From positions 135,265,926 to 135,329,925 of the forward strand of contig OW121854.1 in the NCBI GenBank assembly GCA_933228895.1: a DNA stretch of 64,000 bases, written 5' to 3'. The stretch comes from Platycnemis pennipes. Taxonomy: Eukaryota; Arthropoda; Insecta; Odonata; Platycnemididae. The notes under the pieces are model-generated. The model ran no database searches and had not been told where the DNA came from. It saw nothing but the letters and a program-made list of their open reading frames with translations. How positions within the stretch are numbered: the stretch's first letter is position 1; each line of letters opens with the position of its first letter. A program made the translations under genes and the position numbers. This document shows positions 22,921 through 33,559 of the stretch, one piece after another.

Positions 22921-23014
22921 GGTTATTTAACACATAGAAATCAATTCAAAAAACACTTGCAAACACAAAAGGTCTAATGTGATGTGGAAAGCGTGTGGCA
23001 CGCTTGATTGTGCC

Positions 23015-23375
23015 ACACGCCTTGAAAAAGGACAAAATAGCAAAGCAAGTATGAAAAACATGATGTTAGTTGGGTTAGCTTCAAGTTCTTATCACAACAT
23101 GCAGCTACCTATGCTATCCATTGATATCCTAACAGAATAGGCAGCATAGGAAAGGGATAGGTAGGGGAAATATTTTAGAGTATTCTGTAGTGCATGATGC
23201 ATGTTTTACCCCTTAAATACTGTAGACACTAACAATCAAGTTGCATGAGACAATATAGTTGCTAGTTTGCATGTTAGTAGTGCATGCCTGGTGATCTTCA
23301 CCCCCTGCCACACACCCTCGCGGTGGCTTGCAGGGTATCGTATAGACGTAGACGTAGACGTAAATTCTTACTCCC
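23015..23375. repeat. Back-to-back fragments: subfamily A (minus) and C (plus)
   Basis: At 23015-23130 the text AGTTGGGTTAGCTTCAAGTT with GCAGCTACC is the subfamily A 3' UTR in minus orientation. At about 23131 it switches without a gap to the plus-strand subfamily C 3' UTR and tail, ending in TAGACGTAGACGTAGACGTA. The TAGACG repeat is a variant of the usual TAGATG. The sharp inverted junction suggests twin priming or insertion of one into the other. Confidence 0.75.
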
Positions 23376-23466
23376 TCTCCCTTAATCCTCTCCCGACTAA
23401 GTCTTAATCCAAGACAATTTCTTGCCTCACCCAAATCTCTACATTTAATTTCGACATGAGATCTGC

Positions 23467-24015
23467 CTTAACTTAATTCTTTTCAAGTTTGTCACTGGAG
23501 AAGACAACAATATCATTCACATAAACAGCTATAACAATAATACCATTTTCTATAAATATACTGTAAACACATGGTTCATATTTAGATTTCTTGTAGCCTA
23601 CATCAACAAGAGCAGTATGCAGCTTCTTATTCCACGCCCTTGAATCTTGCTTCAACCTTATATAGCTTTCCTCAGCAAACCAAACTTACGCTTTTGATTA
23701 TCTTTTACGAAGCCTTCAGGTTGTTTTATGTAGATCTCTTCTTCAAGATCACCATTCAAAAAAGCTGCTACCACATCTCTATGGTCAATTTCTAACATTA
23801 TTTATGCAGCTAGGGCCAGCAGAGTTAAGAATGATGAGTTACAGACAACAGGAGAGAAGTCATCATCATAATCTACACCTTGCTCCTGATTAACCTTTGG
23901 CTACGAGTCGAGCCCTGTGTCGACATACCTTTCATCCCCCCCTTTAATTTTAAAAACCCACTTATTTTGTACCACTCGTCTATCACAGGGACCATCTACT
24001 AGAACTAGACCATCT
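23467..24015 (-). pseudogene. Ty1/copia RT fragment
   Basis: Minus-strand reading gives DRRVVQNKWVFKIK, YDDDFSPVV, IDHRDVVAAFLNGDLEEEIY with IKQPEGF, then SRAWNKKLHTALVDVGYKKS, YEPCVYSIF and IVIAVYVNDIVVFSS. These are the ordered copia RT motifs. The catalytic YVDD reads YVND, and stops and shifts occur near 23680 and 23790. No LTRs, integrase or RNase H are seen. The fragment ends near the shared repeat at 24.0 kb. Confidence 0.88.
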
Positions 24016-25640
24016 AGGGCTGGTTGGTGTCTGTGTGGGTGACGAAGCATCCGTGAGGAAAGAGATATTATTGAGCTGCTATTCTGAACGAGATAAGGCC
24101 GGCCTTATACGTCTTTATAGCGGAAAAAGTCGATATATACAAGATTATTACGACCCAGTCATGATTTGCTATTCTGAATGCCGAAGAGTCACCGGAAGTC
24201 GCTATTCTACAGATATCCCATAGCGCGGTCGAAATATGGTATTCTGAACGGCAGATAACGACCGCCCGGGTTTTAATATTATTCCCCGATTCTGAAGACC
24301 GGGCAATCTGGATAGCGCGACGTAAATCAGCTCGCTGAATGACGTTCAAATGTTTATAGTGTTTACTTCGAGTAGTATCGGGTGTATATTCGACGTTTGT
24401 TTACTTATTGAAAGGGCTGGGCGTCTGCATTTCAAGTTTTGGCAATTTTATATGCTTATGTAGAAGCCCGGTGTAGGCTACGATTAGAGAAAGTGAGACA
24501 TCTGTGTTTGTTTTTGAGAAATTAGTGGACTGTGGTGTTTCTATCGACTTTGTAGTCATTGGTGGGGCCTGTTTTAGTTTCTGTGGTCGTTGTATGGGAA
24601 AATTTCAAGCATGTTCATTTATCTGGTAAGCATTAAATCTTGTTAAGAATTACTGGAAAGTGTTATTTATAAACTTACCGGAGGACCACAGAGGTTCCAT
24701 CCCATGCCCCTCTGTAAACTACCACTGCAAATACCCTCGCAAACCGACCACGATTTATAAACAATAATAATAACAGAAGGATAGCATGAATTCATTTGAA
24801 GTGATAGGGGAGAGATTTATTAACCATTTCCGTGTCGAAGGAAGTGACAATGTTTGTAGTAAACTGTCTTGATTAAAACTTGCGGCGAGATAAATCCTGG
24901 CTTGATGATGTGTAAATACTCATAATAGTAGACGGGGAAAGTGTGATGTGCCATATTATACTTCATTGCAAAGGCAGTATTAATGTGAACGTATTTTCAG
25001 TTTACAGAACCTTTCATTAGTTATTAAACTGCTCGTTGAAAAGCAATAAATCTCCTGCCGACAATAATCCTTTCCATTTCATTGTGTATTTACAACGTCT
25101 CCATGGGGGGGTCGTTCTTTATTGTAAGTATATTAAGAACTATAGTTACCCTTGAGTGTAAACGATTTTTATTTTGCTTACATTGTAAACAAACAACAGT
25201 TATTTCATGAAAATACCAGTACAGAAACAAAATTGCTGAACGTGAAGAGCTGTCGGTAGGCAATGTATGTCACTTAATTATCCTGAAGGGCACAGAAACC
25301 ACAATCATATCCATTCTAATAATGTGCAAATTGTATAATTATGAAACTATTGATCTTTTACGGTGATAAATACGGTTTTCGTACGAGTACCCAAGCCTCC
25401 GTAGGAAAACATTTATTTTTTATCAATATTGTCTCTGAAGGTAATCAAGTAATTAATATAAGTTCTAAAACTTAAGATTTGTGATAATCGGATGAATATA
25501 ATGAATGTGGTTGCTTGCTCCAGAGCGGAGCATTACCAATTCATCATAAATAAACTCGTATTTATATACTATTAATAACCGCCACATGAATGTTGATAAT
25601 GAATACGTTTTCAACGTATGACCTATTCTATGGCATGCTC
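24016..25640. other. No certain gene; repeated GCTATTCTGAA motif
   Basis: Between 24070 and 24300 the word GCTATTCTGAA or a close form occurs about five times (24078, 24168, 24202, 24239, 24287), which looks like subterminal repeats of a DNA element without a second end in sight. The rest (24400-25640) is AT-rich. A short frame starting ATG at 24593 runs into a GTAAGC donor-like site at 24626, but this is weak evidence for an exon. Confidence 0.35.
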
Positions 25641-25645
25641 TCAAG

Positions 25646-27488
25646 GCCTCTGCTCATCGTCTTTCACCGATTTTTATGCAATACTTCATAGCAAAATAAA
25701 AATTTCAGATTCTGCGGAGTTTTGTCAAGACAGAATTTTTCTCAATATATTCATTGTATAGCAGTTTTTCAAGTAAAATTGACACTTAGGCCTCTAATCA
25801 TCGTCTTTCACAGATTTTTATCCAATAATTCATAGCAAAATAAAAAAACCAGATTCTGTGGTGATTTCTCAAGTTAGCATTCTTTTCACTTAATTCCTTG
25901 TTTCGTGTATTTTTCTATTAAAATTACACCAAGGCCTCGGCACATCGTCTTCACCGAATTTTATGCAATACTTCATAGGAAAATATAAAATCCAGAATTT
26001 GTGGTGTTTTCTCAAAACAGCACCCTTCTCAGTAAATTCAATGTTTCAGCTGTATTTCAACTATTATTGATAAAAAGACTTCTGCTCATCGTCTTGCACC
26101 GATTTTTAGCAATATTTCATAGTAAAATAAAAAATCTAGATTCTAAGCTGTTTTCACAAGTCAACATCATTTTCACTAAATTCATTGTTTCGTCTTTTTT
26201 TAAATTAAATTGACTCTAAGGCCTCTGCTCATCGTCTTCACCGAATTTTATGCAATACTCCATAGAAAAATAAAAATTCCAGATCCTTAGGTGTTTTCGC
26301 AAATCAGCATACATTGTTTAGAGAGGTTTTTCAAGAATAATTGACACTAAGGGCTCTACTCACCGTCTTGCTCCGATGTTTATGCAATTCTTCTAGCAAT
26401 TTTAAAAATCCCGATTCTAAGCTGTTCTTCAAGACAGAATACTTTTCACTAAATTCATTCTTTCGTCTTTTTTTCAATTAAAATTGACACTAAGGCCTCT
26501 GCTCATCGTCTTCACCAAATTTTATGCAATACTTCAAAATAAAATGTAAAATCCAGATTCTGTGGTCATTTCTGGAAACAGCATCCTTCTCATTAAATTT
26601 TTGATTCGGTTAATTTTAATCTAAAATAGATTATACGGCCTCTGCTCATTGTCTTTTACTGAATTTTATGCAATACTTCATAGCAAAATAAATAATCCAG
26701 ATTCTGAGGTGTGTTCTCAAGGCAGCATCTTCCTCACTAAATTCCTTGTTTCGACTGTTTTTTAAGTCAAATTAGGTCTAAAGCCTCTAACTCATTGTCT
26801 TGCACCTATTTTTATGCAATACTCCTTAGCTAAATACAAAATCCAGATTCTGAGATGTTTTCTCAAGACAGCATTCTTATCACTAAATTCATTGTTTCGG
26901 CTGTTTTCCAACCCAAATTAATACTAAGGGCTCTGCTCATCGTCTTTCACCGATTGTTATGCAATATTTAAAGGCAAAATAAAATATCCAGATTCTATGT
27001 TTTTTTCTCTAGATAGCATCTTTCTCACTGTCATTTTTTCGACTGTTTTTCAAATAAAATTGACACTTAAGCCTCTACTCATTGTGTTGCACCGATTTTA
27101 TGAAATACTTAATAGCAAAGTAAATAAATACAGATGCTGAGGAGTTTTCTCAAGGCAGCATCCTTCTCACTAAGATCATTGTTTCGACTGTTCTGACGTA
27201 AAATTGACGGTCTTGCACCGATTTTTTTGCAATATTTCATTCCAAAATAAAAAATCCAGATTCTGACCTTTTTTCTCAAGGCAGCATTCTTATCACTAAA
27301 TGCATTGTTTCGGCTGGTTATCAACTAAAAGGAACACTAAGGGCTCTGCTCATTGTATTGCACAGATTTTATGCAATATTTCATAGCAAAATTTAAAGTC
27401 CAGATTCTGAAGTGTTTTCCCAAGACAGCATTCTTATCACTAAATTCATTGTTTCGGCTGTTTTTCAACTAAAATTAACACTAAGGGA
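25646..27488. repeat. Satellite: ~13 tandem copies of a ~141-bp unit
   Basis: The word GGCCTCTGCTCATCGTCTT or a close variant recurs at about 25646, 25790, 25933, 26078, 26221, 26351, 26494, 26637, 26782, 26928, 27071, 27205 and 27339, with spacings of 130-146. Each unit continues ATGCAATACTTCATAGCAAA, TCCAGATTCTG and CACTAAATTCATTGTTTCGG. Units differ by point changes and small indels, so the array is old and not recently homogenised. It stops sharply at the PLE2 boundary. The unit length is near one nucleosome. Confidence 0.93.
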
Positions 27489-27573
27489 AAAATTGAATGG
27501 TTTGAGGCGTAACTTTGTGAAATTGTTTCATATCGGAATGAAAAAACTTTGTAAATTTCACATAAGTAAGTTT

Positions 27574-27614
27574 AATACGACCAGTTTCATCGCTTGAGCG
27601 ACATCTTCAGGTAC
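27574..27614 (-). ncRNA. Hammerhead-like motif of PLE2
   Basis: The minus strand reads GTAC, CTGAAGA, then a hairpin with TCGC/GCGA pairing, then GAAAC, TG, GTC, GTAT. CTGAAGA and GAAA are the two conserved hammerhead core segments. GTAC pairs with GTAT (one G-U pair) as stem I, and AC/GT forms a tiny stem III before the cleavage-site C. The stem II ends are imperfect. It lies downstream of the PLE2 coding region, where PLE hammerheads are expected. Confidence 0.45.
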
Positions 27615-28205
27615 AAATACAAGGAAATCACATCTTTAAATACACTAGGAACAATTGGGGGTGGAAGGCTGGACAAGGGGATGAGAGAGGTAGAGGGGGA
27701 AGTGGGTAGTTTATTGGGAACGAAGGGAGGTGGGGGGAGGGGGAGGGGAAAACCCGGAAAGAGAAAGGCTAGGAAATGGGTGCGGTGTGTCACACACTAA
27801 GGGCCGTATTCACAACCTCGTATGGAGTGAAGCTTCTACTCCTTATGACGTAAATCAGCACTACATGGTATTCAGAAGCTCTATGGTGTGGCGGTCTCAC
27901 TGCTCTTGTAGTAACAGCTGGCCTAAAGTGGCAGGGTACCCCTACCCACCCTAAAATCACCACTACATAGAATATCAACATGGCCGACGGCGTATAATGG
28001 TCGACGCTTCGCAAATATAAACGCTGTTTTCATGCGATATAAGGTTATTAAGCGTCATTGTTACGTTTTGTAATATCAAGCAACATAGCAAGAGTACACT
28101 GATATCAACTTGTGTGCGATCAATGAAAATGCTTGGCAGGAATATCTTGATTACGGATTTTGGGTAATGAATCAAAATTTGTAGGTTACACATAATAAAG
28201 GCAGT

Positions 28206-28272
28206 TTGGGTTAGGGGTTAGGTGCTTGCTTCACAGTGTCGACGCCCCTGGTTCGTAATCCTCCTTCTCCAA
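28206..28272 (+). repeat. tRNA-like (SINE head) segment
   Basis: GTTAGGTGCTTGCTTCACAG followed by CCCCTGGTTCGTAATCCTCC. The second part resembles a pol III B box (GGTTCGANTCC) with one extra base. The A box is weak. It is probably a decayed SINE head rather than a working tRNA. Confidence 0.4.
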
Positions 28273-28699
28273 TTTTTTTCGTCGCAGTTTCGTTGTACGA
28301 CTGTCCCTGGTTTAACATATTTTTAATCTGTTTACCCGGGATGCATTTTAACTATTTCACGTACTAATTACGTAATTTGCTAAAATTGCGTAATTATTGC
28401 GTAAAATAGTTAATAACGTTATTTATCTAAATCACGTAAGTAATTAGCACGTGGCGGAAATACGTCCGCACGCCCTGTCGTTTTTTGTGTACGAAATTAA
28501 CGGAAGAGCATGAAGTGTGATCGTGATTTTTAATTTCCGTATCTCTGGCCACGCAGTCCCGACGCACGTACAACATTTGTTCTAATTTACCTGGTGTCGT
28601 GATTTTCCAGCGCTGTGCTTTTTTGGAAAAACTAATCGCAAGAGAAAAAAGAACTTAAGCTCTGCAATCATATAATTGTAAGTATCTACCGAAATGTTC

Positions 28700-28755
28700 G
28701 GGTGATCGGGCGAAATGTTCTGTTGGGAGGGAGTTTCGAACCAGGGACGTCGCTT
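28700..28755 (-). repeat. tRNA-like segment, minus strand
   Basis: On the minus strand, CGACGTCCCTGGTTCGAAAC then TCCCTCCCA contains a B-box-like GGTTCGAAAC. It resembles the 28.2-kb segment (CGACGCCCCTGGTTCG) in opposite orientation, so the pair may be two copies of one SINE head. Confidence 0.4.
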
Positions 28756-29314
28756 GGAAACTGATAAAATACCAGCGGTAACAAATAATTTTGAAGAATT
28801 AATGTTTTGCACATTTACAGGAGCATGTTAGAATGCGTATGATTAAATATCATAGTAATGTGGAGTGTATGTACGTAAGAGTATGGATTGTTAATAAAAA
28901 CCAATGTTACCTATTCAATATTATAACTGTGTGAAAAATGTGCCATCCTTATTTTTATTGCATATACTTTGTACTGAGAATAGCTATTTTACGAATAAGA
29001 GACTGATATTCTAATAATATTTAAATTATTGATCATGTCAATCAGAATGATATTTATAAAATCCCATGGAGACCATGGGATTGATGTTCAAAACTCCCTC
29101 TATTTTACACCTTGTTCCGTATATAACCGTAACCAGGATTAGGTAAATGTCGCTGCTTACACTTGAGTCGAGTTGGCAACATAGCGACCATCAACACTCC
29201 GGAAGAAGGAGTGGCATTAGTGGTGCTGAATGCCAATTTGCAGGAGAAGGAGCACTAATCTTCATGGAGTGAAGCTGCGACTAGGCGATGTAGTGGAGAC
29301 ATCTGAATGCGGCC

Positions 29315-30496
29315 CTAAGACGTTAGGTGGGAGGGTGGGGTGAGGGTTTGGAGTGTGGTCAGTAATGACTGGTGTGGGAGAGAGGTTGAGTAATGGGGAA
29401 GGAAAATCACATCGTTAAGAAGTATCCCTCCGTCACGACGTACCACTTTTGAAATTTGCGAGGACTCTAGGGCGTCCAACTTGGGTCCCTTCCTCTCCAC
29501 ATGAAGGATCTCAGGCTCAAAGTTGCTGACATGATTAGCTTCTAGCAAATGTTTGGCGAACAGGGAGGTGGGGTTGTTATTTTTAAAACATGCTTCGTGT
29601 TCTTTGATACGTGTCTTGAATTTCCTCCCTGTTTGCCCAATGTACAATTTCTGGCAAGTGTTACACGTGAGTTTGTAAACACCGCTCTTATGTAGTGGAT
29701 CTATCTTGTCTTTCGCATGGCTTATTAAGTTCCTTAATGAATGTTTGTTATAAAACGCCGGATTTATTCTGTCTGTGGGAAGAAATGAAGTTATTTTATG
29801 GGAAATGTTCCCCAAAAATTGAATTCTACGCCATTTTTTGATATTTTCTTCTGGAAGGAGAGATGGGAAGATATTTCTCATAGCTAATTTGCGGCGATTT
29901 TTGTTATATAGGTTTTCAACTAGGTTGGTGGAGTATCCGTTGTTGGCGGCTATTAGTTTAATAGTGCTGAGCTCTTTAGCTATGTTGGCCTGAGACATTG
30001 GGATGTTGAGCAATCTGTGTATGAGAGAATGAAATGCAGCCATCTTATGTGAAAAATGATGTCTGGATGAAGAGGGAATGACATGGTCCGTGTATGAATG
30101 CTTTCTAAAGATAGAAAATTCCAGTTTTTGATTAGCTTTCGAAATTGTGATGTCGAGGAAATTGAGTGCTCCGTTGGCTTCCGGTTCCTTAGTGAATTTC
30201 AAACATTTGTCAATGCTATTTAAGAGGGTAGTGAACATATCCAGTTGTCTCGTAGTGCCAGACCAAATGCAGAAAATATCGTCAACAAACCTGTACCAGC
30301 AATTTATATATTTTAAGAGTTCACTGTGGTGGTTAAACAAAGTATTTTCAAAATTGTCCATATACAACTCGGCTGGAAGAGGGGACAAAGGAGACCCCAT
30401 AGCGAGGCCGTTACACTGCTTATACACGTTACCATTGAATTGGAAGTAATTCTGTTTCACACACATTTTGGTCATATTAAAAATTTCACATATCAC
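29315..30496 (-). CDS. PLE2 reverse transcriptase C-half plus GIY-YIG endonuclease
   Basis: The 393-codon open frame is the longest in the window. RT: CNGLAMGSPLSPLPAELYMD (residues ~28-47), YRFVDDIFCIWSGT (~67-80) with the catalytic VDD, and ALNFLDITIS (~110). The linker KKWRRIQFLGNISHKI follows. GIY-YIG: SGVYKLTCNTCQKLYIGQTG (~270-290), KFKTRIKEHEACFKNNNPTS, and the FAKHLLEANH stretch with the PLE-specific histidine. The stop is the TAG at 29315-29317. The protein would nick DNA and copy the element RNA. The N-terminal RT (fingers, motif A) is missing, so the product would be inactive despite the open frame. The ATG used is internal to RT. Confidence 0.88.
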   Translation of the reverse strand: MICEIFNMTKMCVKQNYFQFNGNVYKQCNGLAMGSPLSPLPAELYMDNFENTLFNHHSELLKYINCWYRFVDDIFCIWSGTTRQLDMFTTLLNSIDKCLKFTKEPEANGALNFLDITISKANQKLEFSIFRKHSYTDHVIPSSSRHHFSHKMAAFHSLIHRLLNIPMSQANIAKELSTIKLIAANNGYSTNLVENLYNKNRRKLAMRNIFPSLLPEENIKKWRRIQFLGNISHKITSFLPTDRINPAFYNKHSLRNLISHAKDKIDPLHKSGVYKLTCNTCQKLYIGQTGRKFKTRIKEHEACFKNNNPTSLFAKHLLEANHVSNFEPEILHVERKGPKLDALESSQISKVVRRDGGILLNDVIFLPHYSTSLPHQSLLTTLQTLTPPSHLTS

Positions 30497-30850
30497 TGGG
30501 CGGGGGGAGGGACACCAGCCTTGATGAGTGCAATTCCCACTAGGCTCGCGGCTTCTTCAGCGGGTACACTAGTAAATAAATTGCACACGTCAAAGGAAAC
30601 AGGTATGCATTTCTGTGGTAATATTGTTGGGATAAAATCTTTGCCAATTCTGCGGAGTTTTTTACACCATACTTAGGAGAGAATTTGGAGTATTGGCGGA
30701 TGATGTTATTCAACTGTTGGGCAATAAGGTGGTTGGGAGCAGTGGCGGATTTAGGGGGGGGGTCACAGGGGTCATGACCCCCCCCCCAAATTTTATCAAA
30801 AAATTTTAATTTTTATTAGTTTCATAGTTTTTGTATCCTTGAAAAGGATT

Positions 30851-31051
30851 GCCGGCCCCGGTGGCAGCGGGGTAAATCCCTCGCCTGTCGATCCCATGGT
30901 CGCGGGTTCGAATCCCGCCCGGGGAGTATTTTCACTTTCCGGGGCATGGATGTTTGTACCGTCCAACATGTTCATTGGAAGAGATGACTTTGAGTCCTGA
31001 AATTCGCATGTTAAAATAAGACAAATAAATAAATAAAATAAAATAAATAAA
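30851..31051 (+). mobile_element. tRNA-derived SINE with AAATA tail
   Basis: The head GCCGGCCCCGGTGGCAGCGG, TAAATCCC, and GCGGGTTCGAATCCCGCCCG looks like a tRNA: an A-box region at about 30861-30873 and a perfect B box GGTTCGAATCC at 30905-30915. A tRNA-unrelated body (TTTCCGGGGCATGGATGTTT and onward) follows, then a tail of AAATA/AAAATA repeats ending at 31051. Length is 201 bp. No clear target duplication is seen. It lies inside the hAT block and so would be younger than the block. Confidence 0.85.
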
Positions 31052-31170
31052 GGGGGTGTATATGCAAATGCATGGCTACAAGTCCCAAACGTGAGAGAAG
31101 TTTGAGTTGTCTTTATCGTAGAGCGTAGCACTCCCTACTGTAAAAAACAAGCTCAAAAATAAAATAGGCT

Positions 31171-31729
31171 GTTAGGCATTAGGGAGAATGGATTTGGGTG
31201 CCTAAAATTTAGCTGGCGAACCTAAAAGGGAGCATGAATTGGGACATCCTGACGCAGGTATTGCTGTCTGCTGGGATCGAAACCGATGAAAAACAAGAGA
31301 ATGTGAAAGGGATGACAAATGATGTACAAAATCTTACACAATCCATATTGTTAACTTTCTCATGCCATTGTGTAAAGAGAATTTAATTTGATTTTAGGGT
31401 ACCGTAGATTAGCATCTTGTCATATTTTCCGTAATTTAAATAATATATTTATTTTAATGTAGAACGATTCGGCCTTCTCCTACTTCTGAATGAATCTCTC
31501 CGTCATGTCACTACTCCCTATAACGGTATATAATGTGATAAACGAATCAACTCGACTAATTATAACAATATCAACAAACTTTCAGCCAAAATACTTTCCC
31601 TCGTTGGTAGCCGTCTTCATCGAGTCCACTGCTCTCACTTTGAATGCTTTAAATCATGGGAAAAGGATGCACGCGTCGATGCTCAAATCTGAAATAGGTA
31701 CCTAAATCCGCTCCCTTATGATGCCTAAC
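31171..31729. mobile_element. TIR element (MITE-like), ~560 bp
   Basis: GTTAGGCAT, AGGGAG, GGATTTGGGTGCCT at the left (31171-31202) is mirrored by AGGTACCTAAATCC, CTCCCT, ATGCCTAAC at the right (31697-31729), with small gaps. No coding content. The target duplication is not evident. Confidence 0.5.
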
Positions 31730-31976
31730 GAGTTGGGACACCCTTCCAAGATGGCGTCCTCCCTAAATTCTGGGATGGTACCTATCTGGTGCATTGGGAC
31801 ACAGCTATAGAGCCCGCATAGTCGGAAGTGCCTCAGTGCATTCGGAAATGTTCGGCAGTTTCCGATGTCTCGTGATAAGCTCGAGGAGCTCGACTGACAG
31901 ACAAGTGAGTCTTCACCTACCCTTGAATAGTAGGAATAGCCAATATATGATATAATATGGAATAGCAGGGTCGCAC

Positions 31977-32030
31977 CAGGCACGTAGCCAGGGGGGTTAG
32001 ACCCCCCTTGAAATTTTTCATCGGTGAGGA
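31977..32030 (+). repeat. hAT-type single terminus
   Basis: GGCACGTAGCCAGGGGGGTT followed by AGACCCCCCTTGAAATTTTT is the usual spelling of a hAT-type end in animal genomes. The opposite end is not found in the window. Confidence 0.35.
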
Positions 32031-32069
32031 AAAAGAGAAAATAGGCAGGATGAGAGGAAGCCTATAAGA

Positions 32070-33160
32070 CCCAAGCAGCATCGTATGGCAGTTATACGTC
32101 GGCCCAATGTCATTTTGACGTCACCAATGTCGTTTTAACATCGAATGATAATTACGATATAAAAATGACACAAATTATTCCTTTCTCCGATGTAAAATTG
32201 ATATCGTCGATCGTATCTTGAATTGATAATTAATATATATCGTTTTCCGATGCAAAGATGATGTCAGCTTAGCTGACTAATAAAGGGTATAAAAATGATC
32301 ATATTTTTCTGGTCGCCGGATTTTATAATTTTGAGTAGTCATTTTTTCCCCCGACGTCAGAGAGAAGAAAGTCAAAAGTTTGTGATTGGTCAGAACATCA
32401 GAAACCACTTGGAGGCCTACATATAAAATAAGAAATATGACTATTTAAGGATTCGATAACACAGAAAGAAAAAACACGATCCTGCGTTATCATGTTTCGC
32501 TTCCACTCCATATCGCTTGAATCTTCAGAATTAGTAAGGATTCGATGTTTGCTTACAAATTGCCGTTCACGCGGCAGGCTTGGAATATCCTACATTTACC
32601 GCCAAGTGCGGCTTTAGCGCTGGATGGGGTTCACCTTTGGTCGTGGCTTCTTTGAAGCCCTTTCTCCCTTACATTGCCATCCTTGATGGACCGCGAGGGC
32701 TCAATATCTAGTACCTTGAACCTCGGTGATTGTGCCTTGCGAATTAGGGATCCTGGGTAGCGTAATGGGCTGAGCAGCCAAAGGTCCGTGGTTCCATTCC
32801 CGCTCTAGGCGAATTTTTTTGCATGGCAATTAATGTGAACCCCCCACATTGGGTTATAACTCCAATAACCTCAACAGAAAACGAGTTTGAAATATTTTAT
32901 TACAATGATAACGCTTAAAGTTGCGTATCTTTCAGTAACTTTCAGTAACTAAATCTTTCAGCCACTGTATAGTGGTGACATATGTCTTTTTATCATCAAA
33001 TTAATATTTGCCCAATATCGTCAGCAAATGTCATTTTTATAATGGCAAATGTTATCACTTTAGATATTTGCCGATATCGGTAGCCAATATCGGATTGACC
33101 AATAAGTGATATGTGACGGTGTAAAAATGATATTGGGCCGATATCATGATGCTCCGTTGG
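32070..33160. mobile_element. TIR element ~1.1 kb with GGCCCAATATCA subterminal repeats
   Basis: The left side has CCAAGCAGCATC and CGGCCCAATGTCATTTT (32070-32116). The right side, read in reverse, has CCAACGGAGCATCATGATAT then CGGCCCAATATCATTTTTAC (33160 backwards). Many further copies of GATATTGG/CCGATAT-like words fill both flanks. No transposase is present. A tRNA-like SINE head lies inside at 32747. Superfamily not assigned. Confidence 0.6.
32747..32820 (+). repeat. tRNA-like SINE head
   Basis: GGGATCCTGGGTAGCGTAAT with GGGCTGAGCAGCC resembles a tRNA A-box arm, and GTGGTTCCATTCCCGC resembles the B-box/T-arm. The tail beyond 32820 is not clear. It is probably a SINE fragment or tRNA pseudogene. 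Confidence 0.5.
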
Positions 33161-33189
33161 AAAGGCTACGTTGTTGCAGAAACCGCGGA

Positions 33190-33558
33190 CTCCTCCTTTA
33201 GACTACCAGTTCCCTCATAACTAAGTAATGAAGAAAGGAAAGCCTACAAAAAATATGCACAGAGATCACATCTTGACAAGTTCCACTGGCTTTTGCTGTC
33301 TCGTAAAGACAGGGGGCTGTACTGTAAATATTGTGTACTTTTTTCATCTGGCTTAGGAAGTGTCCACCACAACGTGACTCCACTTAGGAAATTCGTTAAG
33401 GAACCCCTTAAAAAATTTGATAATCTCTTATGAGAAAAAGGTGACCTCACCACTCACGAGGAAAACCGATTCCATGTATCTGCAGTTGACAATGGAAAAG
33501 ACTTTTTACTAACATGCAATGAACCATCTTTAGAAATAAACAACCGACTAATGGGATC
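33190..33558 (+). pseudogene. TTF-type zinc-finger hAT transposase, N-terminal remnant
   Basis: The plus frame reads NEERKAYKKYAQRSHLDKFH, WLLLSRKDRGLYCKYCVLFS, then VTPLRKFVKEPLKKFDNLL, a stop, and HEENRFHVSAVDNGKDFLLT. The CKYC pair, the preceding W, and the following L+KFV pattern are those of the TTF zinc finger at the start of ZMYM1-like hAT transposases. One stop (33430) interrupts it, and it ends where a SINE starts at about 33560. It is a different copy from the transposase at 14.5-17.3 kb and represents the 5' part. Confidence 0.78.
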
Positions 33559-33559
33559 T

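Larger units (their letters stand above)
27801..29315. mobile_element. PIF/Harbinger-like non-autonomous element, TAA target duplication
   Basis: The left end GGGCCGTATTCACA (27801) is mirrored by the right end TCTGAATGCGGCCC (ending 29315). TAA lies directly outside both ends (27798-27800 and 29316-29318). A three-base TAA/TTA duplication with GGGCC-type termini is characteristic of PIF/Harbinger. Inner segments GGAGTGAAGCT also recur inverted near both ends. No transposase is present. Two tRNA-like segments in opposite orientation lie inside. It is inserted in the 3' region of PLE2, so it is younger than that PLE. Confidence 0.75.
27489..30739 (-). mobile_element. Penelope-like element PLE2 with nested insertion
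   Basis: In element orientation this copy runs from 30739 (RT, truncated by a hAT-type terminus) through a long RT/GIY-YIG frame and a C-rich 3' region. That region is split by a Harbinger-like element (27801-29315), and the copy ends past a hammerhead-like motif at 27574-27614, next to the satellite. Removing the 1.5-kb insert leaves a continuous 3' region with a pyrimidine-rich stretch (27655-27755). The N-terminal RT motifs lie in shifted frames at 30500-30735 or are missing. Confidence 0.85.

Noticed and set aside
25646..27488. CRISPR-like array
   Set aside because: Units are ~141 bp and wholly repeated with no unique spacers. It is a eukaryotic satellite.
27587..27800. Overlapping open frames on both strands at the PLE2 3' end
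   Set aside because: The C-rich non-coding tract gives open frames on both strands. The PLE stop lies upstream in the element.
30851..30925. Genuine tRNA gene
   Set aside because: Despite a perfect B box, the acceptor and anticodon arms do not close and an AAATA-tailed body follows, so it is a SINE head.
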